From the NCBI GenBank assembly GCA_902799685.1, contig CADCBO010000018.1, positions 1-64,000 of the forward strand: a stretch of DNA of 64,000 bases, read 5' to 3'. Under the pieces are notes generated by a model. It saw only the letters and a list, made by a program, of their open reading frames with translations. It was not told the origin of the DNA and searched no databases. The first letter of the stretch is position 1, and each line of letters opens with the position of its first letter. Made by a program: the position numbers and the translations under genes. Shown here piece by piece: positions 44,194-53,075 of the stretch. The stretch is from an uncultured Bacteroidales bacterium (GTDB taxonomy: Bacteria > Bacteroidota > Bacteroidia > Bacteroidales > Bacteroidaceae).

Positions 44194-46437
44194 ATGCTAA
44201 AGAAGATTATTCTTTCTATAGTATCACTATGTATGGTTGTACCTGTATGGAGCCAGGTAACAGTAAGCGGTATTGTACTGGACGCCGAGAGCGGCAAGCC
44301 CATTCAGGGTGCCAACATCCGTGTTGATCACAGTCTGTCAGGAACATCCACAAACAGCAAGGGTGAATTCTCGCTCCAGAACCTGCCCCGGCAGAACGAC
44401 TACCGCATCAGGGTAACCCACGTATCATATCTGCCGGCCGACTATACCGCCTCATCGGCCGACAACGGCATAATAATCAAGATGCAGCAGAGCTACATCA
44501 ACCTTGGGCAGGTTGTGGTTACCGGAACCGGAACACACCGCCGCATGTCAAACTCTCCCGTCCCTATCCAGGTGATAACCGCCAAGGATATCCAGAATGC
44601 CGGAGTAACATCGGTCGAGGAGGCACTGACCAGACTGACGCCCAACATAACCACCGTAACCAACGGCATGGGAACCTTCCTGAACCTTAACGGCACGGGT
44701 CAGGATTACATGATAGTGATGGAGAACGGGCACCGTCTGGGAGGCGACCAGCGTCTTAACCGCATCAGCGCATCAAACATCAAGCGCATTGAGATTCAGA
44801 GCGGTGCCGCATCGGCCCTGTACGGAAGCGAGGCCATTGGCGGCGTGATAAACATCATCACCGACGATTCCAACAACGGCGTAGGCGTGACCAACTACAC
44901 CCATTATACAAGTCACGGCCGTTTTACCGAGAGCATAGACGCCGACATCAACACCGGCAAGTTCTCATCAACCACATCGTACCAGCGCAAGGAGGCCGAC
45001 AACTGGCAGGTCAATGACATTGATGAGGACGGCTACAAGACCGGCCGCCCCATGTCGGCAGGCTATATCCAGGACAACGTTAGCCAGAGTTTCACCTACA
45101 GGTTCAGTGACAAACTGGATGTATCTGTCCGCGGCAACTACAACGTCTATGATACCCACCGTCCTCAGACCGCCAAGTATTTCAAGAAGTCATCCGAAAA
45201 GGACACTGACGGCAACTACATATACAAGGAGACCCAGGCATACACATACGACCTGAACCATGTAACCTGGCTGTACGGAGCAAGTGCCAATTACATGATA
45301 AGCCCTAAGGCATATCTGGAGGCCGATTTCTACAATGACAACTTTACGTCGTCATACCGTTTTTTCCTCAAGAGCGGCAGCCAGATGCCCGGTGACCTGC
45401 AGAAGCGCAAGGAGACACATTACTATGACGGCAACATCAAGGCCATACTCAAGCCGGATAATATGAACAAGGTGTCAGTGGGTATACAGTATATCAATGA
45501 GCAGCTGCGCAGCGAGACGGACAATATAAGCTTTGAGAGCATGTTCACCGCTGCCGCATTCATACAGGACGAGCTTTCCATTACAGAGGACCTGCAGGCT
45601 GTGGCCGGAGTCAGATACCTGTACAACGAGAATTTCAAGAGTCATGCCACGCCCGATTTCTCACTCATGTACAAGCCGGGCAGTTTCAGGTTCAGGGCAT
45701 CGTGGGCAACCGGTTACCGCTCTCCCACCCTGAGTCAGATATTTGCGACCGACCAGACCAAGACAGCCAGCCGTGCGACCGTTGGCAATCGTGACCTCAA
45801 ACCTGAGAAGAGCCGTTATGCATCACTCAATGCCGAATACGCCACCCAAAGGCTTTCTTTGTCCGTAACAGGCGTGCTCAATGACATCACCGACATGATT
45901 AACTACCGTGTCCTTTCCGATGCAGAGATCACTGCATTGGGATATGATGATCTGCACTCCGAATTCAAGACCATACGCCAGCGTGACAATATTGACAAAG
46001 CAAATATCAAGAGCATAAGCGTGAATGCCAACGTATATGTAGGAGGCGGCATCAACCTGGCCGGCAGCTACATCTATACAGACTCCAAGGCTGAGAGTGA
46101 CGGCAAGTCCAATCCGGTTGACAAGAGCGTAAAACACAGCGGCAACGCTACCCTGCGCTGGGACCATGACTGGGGCGGTTACCACCTCAACGTAAGCCTG
46201 AACGGCCACATGCAGGGCGAGCGCTACTCCAGCACATACGGATATGCTCCCGGTTACAGCCAGTGGGACCTGAACACCAAGCATACATTCCTTATAGAGG
46301 ACTACATTATTGAACCGGGCATAGGAATAGAGAATATATTCAACGAGCGTGACACACGTCCCTGGAATACCAATTTCTCCACCATCAACCCCGGCCGGTC
46401 TGTATATGTAAGCCTGGCAATAAAACTAAAGAAATGA
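44194..46437 (+). CDS. TonB-dependent outer-membrane receptor, B12-regulated (BtuB-like) 1
   Basis: A 747-aa receptor with a signal peptide (VVPVWS-QV), a carboxypeptidase-regulatory-like domain (~22-95, VSGIVLDAESGKPIQGANIRVD), the plug (~110-225, ending GAASALYGSEAIGGVINIITDD) and a 22-strand barrel ending LAIKLKK. The riboswitch upstream makes cobalamin or another corrinoid the probable substrate. It overlaps the next receptor gene by four bases. Confidence 0.88.
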   Translation: MLKKIILSIVSLCMVVPVWSQVTVSGIVLDAESGKPIQGANIRVDHSLSGTSTNSKGEFSLQNLPRQNDYRIRVTHVSYLPADYTASSADNGIIIKMQQSYINLGQVVVTGTGTHRRMSNSPVPIQVITAKDIQNAGVTSVEEALTRLTPNITTVTNGMGTFLNLNGTGQDYMIVMENGHRLGGDQRLNRISASNIKRIEIQSGAASALYGSEAIGGVINIITDDSNNGVGVTNYTHYTSHGRFTESIDADINTGKFSSTTSYQRKEADNWQVNDIDEDGYKTGRPMSAGYIQDNVSQSFTYRFSDKLDVSVRGNYNVYDTHRPQTAKYFKKSSEKDTDGNYIYKETQAYTYDLNHVTWLYGASANYMISPKAYLEADFYNDNFTSSYRFFLKSGSQMPGDLQKRKETHYYDGNIKAILKPDNMNKVSVGIQYINEQLRSETDNISFESMFTAAAFIQDELSITEDLQAVAGVRYLYNENFKSHATPDFSLMYKPGSFRFRASWATGYRSPTLSQIFATDQTKTASRATVGNRDLKPEKSRYASLNAEYATQRLSLSVTGVLNDITDMINYRVLSDAEITALGYDDLHSEFKTIRQRDNIDKANIKSISVNANVYVGGGINLAGSYIYTDSKAESDGKSNPVDKSVKHSGNATLRWDHDWGGYHLNVSLNGHMQGERYSSTYGYAPGYSQWDLNTKHTFLIEDYIIEPGIGIENIFNERDTRPWNTNFSTINPGRSVYVSLAIKLKK

Positions 46438-48578
46438 CCGGACGCTACCTGTATATATTGCCCATACTGATTTCATTGCCGGTTATGGCTCAGGAAACAG
46501 TAATTCCCGCAGAACAGCTTGACGATGTGGTAGTAACAGCCACAGGTACGCCCCACACTCTCAAGAACGTGCCGGTACAGACCGAAATCATTTCCCGCAA
46601 GCAGATAGAGCAGTTGGGGGCCGCATCGTTTGAGGACATTCTGTCACAACTAAGCGCCGGTTTTGATTTCAACGCCGGTGACATGGGCAGTCAAATGACA
46701 CTTAACGGACTGGGCAACAACTACATCCTGATAATGATTGACGGCAAGCGCCTTAACGGCGACAACGGCGGTGAGAATGACCTGGGCCGCATTGACCCGC
46801 ACAATATAGACCATATCGAGATAGTGAAAGGTGCCGGCAGCGCACTTTACGGCAGCGATGCCATGGCCGGTGTAATTAATATCATAACCCGCCGGCACGA
46901 TGACCAGGCTCTCTATCTGGAGAACACCACACGTGGAGGTTCATACCTGGACCTAAGACAGCATAACAGCATCGGGTTCAGCATAGGTAAGTTCACATCA
47001 CTTACCACATTCCAGCTGCAGCATACTGACGGCTGGCAGAACACCAGCGAGGAGGATCCCGCACAGACCGAGTTCCATATCTATGATTCACGCAACAAGA
47101 CCGTCAACATGTACACCAACGGACAGTTGAGCCAACGTATTACATACACGCCATCTGACAGGCTCTCACTTACCGTTGACGGTTATCTGTATCGGAAACG
47201 CATCTTCCGTCCCACCAACGGACGCTATCCCTCATGTGACGTTAACACTTTCGATATGAAATACCGTGATGCAGGTGCATCAATAGGAACGGAATACAAG
47301 TTGAACGGAACAGACCGCATAACCTTTGATGCCAGCTGGGACCGTCACGCATATTATTACCATTATACCGCCACCACCCTTGAGGACGGATATGACCCCA
47401 ACGGAAAGTTTACCCATTACTATCCCTATTTTGAAGGACAGGAGCATCTGCAAAGCGACCAGCAACGTACTATGGCTGAACTTAAAGGAATATTCAGCCT
47501 ACCTGCGGCCAATCTTCTGAGCGCAGGTGCCGAGTACCGCTATGATTACCTGAATGCCCCAATGCGCGTCAAGGACGGCAAGGCCAATGACTGGACTGCC
47601 GCACTCTATCTTCAGGATGAGTTTACAGGTCTGGACTGGCTGAACGTAACCGCAGGAATAAGGTTTATAGAGAACAAGGCTTTCGGATTCCATGCCACAC
47701 CTAAGGTCAGTGCAATGTTAAAGGCCGGGGAATTCCGCCTGCGTACAGGATGGAGCAAGGGATTCAAGTCTCCCACTCCCAAGGAACAGGGCTACCACTA
47801 CCTGCGCACGATGGGTGCCACCACATTCCTCTATCTGGGCAATACTGACCTCAAGGCCCAGACATCCGATTATCTGTCGGCTGGTATGGAGTTCAGTCAC
47901 GGAGGATTCTCGGCATCGGTAACAGGTTACAGGAATGTATTGGACAATATGATTACCATCGTGAACCTACCCACCAGCCAGATTCCTGAAGGTACCGCCG
48001 AGTATATGGGTGACGGAAGCGCCGAAATCATACCCCGCATGTACATGAATATGGAAGATGCCAGGACATCGGGCATAGACGTTTCGCTGACTTGGCGCAT
48101 CAACTCTGAATTCACGGTTGGCGGATCATACAGCTGGCTTGACACAAAGGCACATGTCTATGATTCCAAACATGAGCGTTTGAAAGAAGTTACCATTGAT
48201 GGTATGGCCAATCATAAAGGCAACGTCTATGGAACATGGCAGCATAGGTACAATGATGCATACCGTCTTGGGCTTGGTCTCTACGGACGTGCCAGCAGCA
48301 CCCGCTATTATCAGAACAACGGAAACGGCAAACCGTATCAGATATGGAAACTTACCACAACCCATGACATAGGCAGGAGCAATAAAGGTCTGGTATGGAG
48401 AGTTGAAGCAGGAATAGACAATATACTGGACTATAAGGAGACTACACCGCATGGGCTGCACTACGGGACTACCACTTCCGGCAGGACTTTCTACTGTACG
48501 CTTAGCGTAAAGTTCTCCAAAGGAAAGAAGATGAACACAAAAGACATTGAACGTAAAGATGTAGGAGATGATGACTAG
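46434..48578 (+). CDS. TonB-dependent outer-membrane receptor, B12-regulated (BtuB-like) 2
   Basis: A 714-aa receptor with a signal peptide (LISLPVMA-QE), no N-terminal sandwich domain, a plug ending GAGSALYGSDAMAGVINIITRR, and a barrel. The barrel strand LSVKFSK should be the end of the protein, but the frame continues with SKGKKMNTKDIERKDVGDDD, a charged tail unusual for an outer-membrane barrel. It begins within the previous gene's stop and is followed by a heptamer repeat array. Confidence 0.88.
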   Translation: MTGRYLYILPILISLPVMAQETVIPAEQLDDVVVTATGTPHTLKNVPVQTEIISRKQIEQLGAASFEDILSQLSAGFDFNAGDMGSQMTLNGLGNNYILIMIDGKRLNGDNGGENDLGRIDPHNIDHIEIVKGAGSALYGSDAMAGVINIITRRHDDQALYLENTTRGGSYLDLRQHNSIGFSIGKFTSLTTFQLQHTDGWQNTSEEDPAQTEFHIYDSRNKTVNMYTNGQLSQRITYTPSDRLSLTVDGYLYRKRIFRPTNGRYPSCDVNTFDMKYRDAGASIGTEYKLNGTDRITFDASWDRHAYYYHYTATTLEDGYDPNGKFTHYYPYFEGQEHLQSDQQRTMAELKGIFSLPAANLLSAGAEYRYDYLNAPMRVKDGKANDWTAALYLQDEFTGLDWLNVTAGIRFIENKAFGFHATPKVSAMLKAGEFRLRTGWSKGFKSPTPKEQGYHYLRTMGATTFLYLGNTDLKAQTSDYLSAGMEFSHGGFSASVTGYRNVLDNMITIVNLPTSQIPEGTAEYMGDGSAEIIPRMYMNMEDARTSGIDVSLTWRINSEFTVGGSYSWLDTKAHVYDSKHERLKEVTIDGMANHKGNVYGTWQHRYNDAYRLGLGLYGRASSTRYYQNNGNGKPYQIWKLTTTHDIGRSNKGLVWRVEAGIDNILDYKETTPHGLHYGTTTSGRTFYCTLSVKFSKGKKMNTKDIERKDVGDDD

Positions 48579-48584
48579 ATGTAT

Positions 48585-48638
48585 AATTGAGAATTGAGAA
48601 TTGAGAATTGAGAATTGAGAATTGAAGATTGAGAATTG
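48585..48638 (+). repeat. Heptamer tandem repeat (GAATTGA)n
   Basis: About seven copies of GAATTGA, one with an altered base (AGATTGA), fill the gap between TonB receptor 2 and the CbiK-like gene. Such repeats can change length by slippage. Here it lies 34 bases before the start codon of the next gene, where it could alter spacing of a promoter or leader. Confidence 0.9.
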
Positions 48639-48671
48639 TAAACTTATACACTAACTTTTTTAAAAAACAAG

Positions 48672-49766
48672 ATGAAAAAATTCAAAGTAATTCTGGCGGC
48701 TATTATTGCCGCAGCAAGTCTCAGCTTTGTAAGCTGTGATAAAGAAAAAGAAGAAACACTTGACAACTACACACGCTATCAGCGTGCCGTTGACTCTCAG
48801 ATCCAGAACGACAAGAAGAATGACAAGGTTATTCTGCTGGTCGCCTTCGGTTCAACATGGCAGCAGGCTTTTGATGCATTCGATGCAACAAAGGCTGCAT
48901 ATAAGAAAGCCTTCCCCGGCTATGATGTTTATGTAAGCTACAGCTCAGCCATCTGCATCAACCGCGCAGCTGCCGGTGAGCACAAGGCTGAGGGTGCCGA
49001 GGTTCGTAACTACTACGCTCCAAACTTCTGGCTCCACGGATTCGGTGCAGCCCAGTATAAGGAGATTGTAGTCCAGTCACTTCAGGTTATCCCGGGCGAG
49101 GAGTTCACACGCGTCATCAACTACATCAAGGACTTTGCAAACAACAGCCTGGGTGACATTGACGACAAGTATCTGAGCACCGTTACCATTAAGCTTGGAT
49201 TGCCTCTGCTTGCTGCCGAGGAAGATGTTACCACCGTCGCTACAACACTTAACAGCATCTACAGCGCAAAGGCTGCAGAGGGCGTTGTGGCATTCATGGG
49301 TCACGGCAACCCTGACAGCTATGACACATACAAGGCAAACGTCCGCTACAACGAGCTTGAGGAGGAACTCCAGAAGTTCAGCCCCAACTATTTTGTAGGT
49401 ACTGTCGATGCTCCTGACAACTATAAGGTTCAGGTTCTTGAGCGTATGCAGGAGGCTGGAATTACTGAGGGTAAGGTTTATCTGCATCCTCTGATGTCTA
49501 TTGCCGGTGACCACGCTCACAATGATATGGGCGGTGATGATGACGCTTGGGAAGAAGGTAAAGGATATGAAGAAAATGAAGAAGGCGAGGTAGAAGATAC
49601 CAGCTGGAAGTGCTACTTCAAGAACAATGGCTATGATTGCAACGACAACACCGTTATCATGAAGGGCCTGCTTGAGGTTGAACAGATCCGTAACATTTGG
49701 GTTGAGCATACCAAGGATGCTGAGACTCTTGAGGATTACTACCACAGTATGTATCCCGAGGATTAA
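48672..49766 (+). CDS. cbiK: CbiK-like sirohydrochlorin cobaltochelatase lipoprotein
   Basis: A 364-aa exported lipoprotein (signal ..LSFVSC, Cys22) with the CbiK fold: VAFGSTWQQAF at the start, His211 in FMGHGNPD and His281 in SIAGDHAHNDM, matching the metal-binding histidines of Salmonella CbiK. An acidic insert (~289-310, DDDAWEEGKGYEENEEGEVE) interrupts the metal-site loop where CbiK has a short DEDSW-type sequence. It lies between TonB receptors and an ABC importer. P. gingivalis IhtB, a surface CbiK homologue that binds haem, is the closest functional analogy I know. Confidence 0.85.
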   Translation: MKKFKVILAAIIAAASLSFVSCDKEKEETLDNYTRYQRAVDSQIQNDKKNDKVILLVAFGSTWQQAFDAFDATKAAYKKAFPGYDVYVSYSSAICINRAAAGEHKAEGAEVRNYYAPNFWLHGFGAAQYKEIVVQSLQVIPGEEFTRVINYIKDFANNSLGDIDDKYLSTVTIKLGLPLLAAEEDVTTVATTLNSIYSAKAAEGVVAFMGHGNPDSYDTYKANVRYNELEEELQKFSPNYFVGTVDAPDNYKVQVLERMQEAGITEGKVYLHPLMSIAGDHAHNDMGGDDDAWEEGKGYEENEEGEVEDTSWKCYFKNNGYDCNDNTVIMKGLLEVEQIRNIWVEHTKDAETLEDYYHSMYPED

Positions 49767-49846
49767 TCAACATTGATTCCTTTTTTCAAATCTGTTATCC
49801 GGTACGTATGATAGGAGCGCGCCGGATAACGGATTTGGTTTTAAAT

Positions 49847-49854
49847 TATCTTTG
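49847..49854 (+). promoter_or_regulatory. -7 promoter element before btuF-like gene
   Basis: TATCTTTG, an exact TAnnTTTG match, ends only four bases before the ATG at 49859. If used, the mRNA would be essentially leaderless. It lies inside the operon, so it would add a riboswitch-independent start. Confidence 0.5.
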
Positions 49855-49858
49855 TGTT

Positions 49859-50992
49859 ATGAAAAAGACAGCACTCCTCATATTGATTACATCTCTTATT
49901 GTAAGCGGTTGCAAGGGCAGACAAAGCGGCTCGCGTGCAAGCATCGACGGTGTTGCAGACACCACAACCATCAAGTATGCACAGGGATTCACTCTGACAT
50001 ACAGCGGTGATATACGTCTTATAGACCTGCAGGACCCGCAGAAAGAGGAGAGCCAGTCTTTCCATTACGCACTTGTTCCCAAAGACGGGACCAGACAGGA
50101 CATTCCGGAGGGTTACACCCCCATTCCTGTTCCAATCAGCAAGGTTATCTGCATGACATCACTCCAGCTTTCCAGTTTCATAAAACTGGACGAACTTGAT
50201 GCCGTAGTGGGTATAACCAGCACCCGACACCTCTTCAATGAGGAGATGAACCGCCGTCTAGATGACGGCCGCACACATAAGATAGGCATCGAAGGCAATT
50301 TTGACAATGAAGTCATCATGGCGGTAAATCCCGATATCATACTCATTTCACCCTTCAAGCGCGGAGGCTATGATGCCCTTAAGAATGTTGACATAACCCT
50401 TGTGCCCCATCTGGGCTACAAGGAGACCACACCTCTGGGCCAGGCAGAGTGGATCAAGTTTGCAGGTATGCTGTTGGGATGCGAGGAGAAAGCCGACAGT
50501 ATTTTCAGAGGTATAGAGCAGCGTTATCTTGCGCTTGCTGAACTTACCGCCAATGTTGAACACCGTCCGGTGGTATTCAGCGGCGAGCTTCAAGGCGGCA
50601 ACTGGTACGCTGTGGGCGGACAGAGTTTCCTGGCCCGCATATTCAAGGATGCCGGAGGTGACTATTTCCTAAAGGACGACCCCCACTCCGGCGGATTCAC
50701 AATGGATTATGAGGTGGTCTATAGCCAGGCTGCCAATGCCGACTACTGGCGCATAGTAAACAGCTATCAGGGTGATTACTCATATCAGGTTTTGGCCGAT
50801 GACGACACCCGATACACGGATTTCAAGGCATGGAAAGAACACGGCGTGGTATATTGCAACATGAGCAAGACACCGTTCTATGAGAGCATGCCCATGGAGC
50901 CGGAACTTGTACTGAGTGACTTCATCAAGGTATTCCATCCGGAACTACTACCTGATTACACGCCCCACTATTACAAACTTCTTACCGAATAA
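49859..50992 (+). CDS. btuF: Periplasmic substrate-binding lipoprotein (BtuF/FecB type)
   Basis: A 377-aa lipoprotein (signal ..SLIVSGC, Cys19) with the class III binding fold: SKVICMTSLQLSSFIKLDELDAVVGIT, NPDIILISPFKRGGYDALKNVD and a C-terminal lobe. ATG 49859 is chosen over 49808 because only it gives a proper signal peptide. It feeds the FecCD-type permease 20 bases downstream. Corrinoid binding is inferred from the riboswitch and operon; haem or siderophore are the alternatives. Confidence 0.83.
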   Translation: MKKTALLILITSLIVSGCKGRQSGSRASIDGVADTTTIKYAQGFTLTYSGDIRLIDLQDPQKEESQSFHYALVPKDGTRQDIPEGYTPIPVPISKVICMTSLQLSSFIKLDELDAVVGITSTRHLFNEEMNRRLDDGRTHKIGIEGNFDNEVIMAVNPDIILISPFKRGGYDALKNVDITLVPHLGYKETTPLGQAEWIKFAGMLLGCEEKADSIFRGIEQRYLALAELTANVEHRPVVFSGELQGGNWYAVGGQSFLARIFKDAGGDYFLKDDPHSGGFTMDYEVVYSQAANADYWRIVNSYQGDYSYQVLADDDTRYTDFKAWKEHGVVYCNMSKTPFYESMPMEPELVLSDFIKVFHPELLPDYTPHYYKLLTE

Positions 50993-50997
50993 ATTGT

Positions 50998-51005
50998 TAT
51001 TTTTG
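50998..51005 (+). promoter_or_regulatory. -7 promoter element before btuC-like gene
   Basis: TATTTTTG, an exact TAnnTTTG match, seven bases before the permease ATG at 51013. Either a second internal, near-leaderless start or a chance match in an A/T-rich gap. Confidence 0.4.
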
Positions 51006-51012
51006 TGCCACG

Positions 51013-52050
51013 ATGAAGCGATTCGTTATTTTAAACATGCTCGTCATTATGGCACTGATCCTAGTGCTGTTTCTGCTCAACGTGGCTCTGGGCTCGGTGA
51101 GCATCCCAACCCGTGCGGCTTGGAATATACTGTGGGGCGCAGCTGACCAGGATCCCATCTGGACCAATATCATCCTTAAATCAAGGGTACCGCAAACCCT
51201 TGTGGCCATAGTGGCCGGCGCAGGTCTGGCCATCAGCGGTCTGCACATGCAGACTGTTTTCCGCAACCCTCTGGCAGGTCCTTCAGTTCTTGGTATCTGC
51301 TCAGGCGCCAGTCTGGGTGTCGCATTCGTGGTGCTGCTCTCCGGCAGCATAGGCGGCGTGGCTCTGAGCCGTCTGGGATTTGCAGGTGACATCGCGCTCA
51401 CAGTGGGTGCAATAGCAGGAGCTCTTGCAGTAATGGCGCTTATAGTTTATGTATCACAGCGTGTCAAAGGTAATGTAACACTGCTCATTATAGGCGTGAT
51501 GATTGGCTATGTTGCCAATGCCATCATCGGCGTTCTTAAATACTTCAGTGTTGAGGAGGATATCCGCGCATACGTGGTGTGGGGCTTGGGCAGTTTCAGC
51601 CGCGTATCGGGTAATCAGATGTCACTCTTTGTGACCATGATGTGCATCCTGCTACCGCTTTCTTTCCTTCTGACCAAGACACTTAACCTGCTCCTGCTGG
51701 GTGACGCTTACGCCCGCAACCTGGGGCTTAACATAAAACGCGCACGCCTGCTGGTAATCAGCTACTCGGGTATTCTGGTGGCCGTTGTAACTGCGTACTG
51801 CGGTCCCATCAACTTCCTGGGACTGGCTGTACCTCATCTGTGCCGCGCGGTATTCCGTACATCAGACCACCGTATCCTTACCCCTGCCTGCGTACTGATG
51901 GGGGCGCTATTTGCACTTGCATGCAGTCTGATCGCACGTATGCCGGGCATTGAGGGCGCCCTGCCTGTCAACTCGGTTACTGCACTTGTGGGTGCGCCTG
52001 TAGTGATATCAGTTTTGTTCCGTCGCCGTAAAGAAGATACTGCCGAATAA
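51013..52050 (+). CDS. btuC: FecCD-family ABC permease (BtuC-like)
   Basis: A 345-aa inner-membrane permease with about ten hydrophobic helices and the family signature VAGAGLAISGLHMQTVFRNPLAGPSVLGICSGASLG. The late cytoplasmic loop GPINFLGLAVPHLCR is the ATPase-coupling region. It pairs with the binding lipoprotein upstream and the ATPase one base downstream, forming a cobalamin/haem/siderophore-class importer. Confidence 0.9.
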   Translation: MKRFVILNMLVIMALILVLFLLNVALGSVSIPTRAAWNILWGAADQDPIWTNIILKSRVPQTLVAIVAGAGLAISGLHMQTVFRNPLAGPSVLGICSGASLGVAFVVLLSGSIGGVALSRLGFAGDIALTVGAIAGALAVMALIVYVSQRVKGNVTLLIIGVMIGYVANAIIGVLKYFSVEEDIRAYVVWGLGSFSRVSGNQMSLFVTMMCILLPLSFLLTKTLNLLLLGDAYARNLGLNIKRARLLVISYSGILVAVVTAYCGPINFLGLAVPHLCRAVFRTSDHRILTPACVLMGALFALACSLIARMPGIEGALPVNSVTALVGAPVVISVLFRRRKEDTAE

Positions 52051-52051
52051 T

Positions 52052-52852
52052 ATGAAAGAGCCAACCATTCAGATTGAGTCCCTGAGTACGGGATATCGTG
52101 GCAAAAACAACGTGACCGTTGTTGCCCGTGACATCAACGCCACCATACACGGAGGTGAACTTACCTGCCTGTTAGGCCCAAACGGAGCCGGAAAATCCAC
52201 CTTGCTGCGTACTCTGTCGGCTTTCCTGCCACCCGTAAGCGGCAATATCACAATAATGGGCCGCAACCTTAACGGCTATTCCGATAAGGAACTCGCCAAG
52301 ACCATCGGTGTGGTGCTGACCGAGAAAACGGATTTAAGGAACATGAGTGTTGAGGACCTGATAGGTCTGGGCCGAAGCCCTTACACCGGATTCTGGGGTA
52401 CACTGCATGAGGATGACCGTCGTGTCGTGGCCGAGGCTATCGAGATGGTTGGCATAGACCCGCTTAAGGACCGCATGATACAGACTCTTAGTGACGGCGA
52501 GCGCCAGAAGGTTATGATTGCCAAGGCGCTTGCACAGCAGACACCGGTTATATTCCTTGATGAGCCCACCGCATTCCTGGATTTCCCCAGCAAGGTTGAG
52601 ATAATGCAGTTGCTACACACTTTGTCACGCACCACCGGCAAGACTATTTTCCTTTCTACACATGATTTGGAGCTGGCTCTTCAGATTGCCGATACCATCT
52701 GGCTTATGGACAAGGAGAAAGGGGTAATGATTGGCACTCCTCAAGAACTGGCCTCCAACGGAATGCTTAACAGATTCTTTTCACAGCGGGGCGTCTCTTT
52801 TGATATTCACAACGTAGAGGGCTCGCTCTGCATCATCCCCAAAACTAATTAA
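52052..52852 (+). CDS. btuD: ABC transporter ATPase (BtuD-like)
   Basis: A 266-aa ATPase with Walker A GPNGAGKST, the Q-loop region, signature LSDGERQK, Walker B VIFLDEPT and the switch His in LSTHDLEL. The signature lacks the usual Gly-Gly (LSGGE), reading LSDGE, which occurs in this subfamily. It energises the BtuC-like permease and ends the plus-strand operon. Confidence 0.92.
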   Translation: MKEPTIQIESLSTGYRGKNNVTVVARDINATIHGGELTCLLGPNGAGKSTLLRTLSAFLPPVSGNITIMGRNLNGYSDKELAKTIGVVLTEKTDLRNMSVEDLIGLGRSPYTGFWGTLHEDDRRVVAEAIEMVGIDPLKDRMIQTLSDGERQKVMIAKALAQQTPVIFLDEPTAFLDFPSKVEIMQLLHTLSRTTGKTIFLSTHDLELALQIADTIWLMDKEKGVMIGTPQELASNGMLNRFFSQRGVSFDIHNVEGSLCIIPKTN

Positions 52853-52857
52853 GCACC

Positions 52858-53051
52858 GCCGTACTATCCCCTTTGGGGACCAACGTTCCGTGGCTACTCC
52901 GCCTCCCTACGGACCCTAAACGGCGAACTCCTCCATCTTAGCCCCCTACGGGGTCTAATCGTCGTCAGACAAGCGCCGTTCTTAACGGGATCCTTCGGGG
53001 GGCTACGCTTAACGCCACTGCACTGATGGTCCCCAAAGGGGATAGTACGGC
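52858..53051. repeat. Element bounded by 23-base perfect inverted repeats
   Basis: GCCGTACTATCCCC.. at 52858-52880 is the exact reverse complement of 53029-53051 (23 of 23 bases), enclosing about 150 bases that contain dispersed repeat copy 2. The left end follows the BtuD stop by five bases. The structure could be a miniature mobile element or a very large stem that terminates both convergent operons. Confidence 0.85.
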
Positions 53052-53075
53052 TACTGCAAATGGAAACATTTGCGT
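52941..53075. repeat. Dispersed intergenic repeat, copy 2
   Basis: Homologue of 99-235, including CGTCAGACA, GCGCCGTTCTTAACGGGATCC and GGCTACTGCAAA blocks. It fills the gap between convergent operons. The right end has a further hairpin (GCAAATG..CATTTGC, 53057-53074) next to the CbiJ-CbiD stop. Confidence 0.78.
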
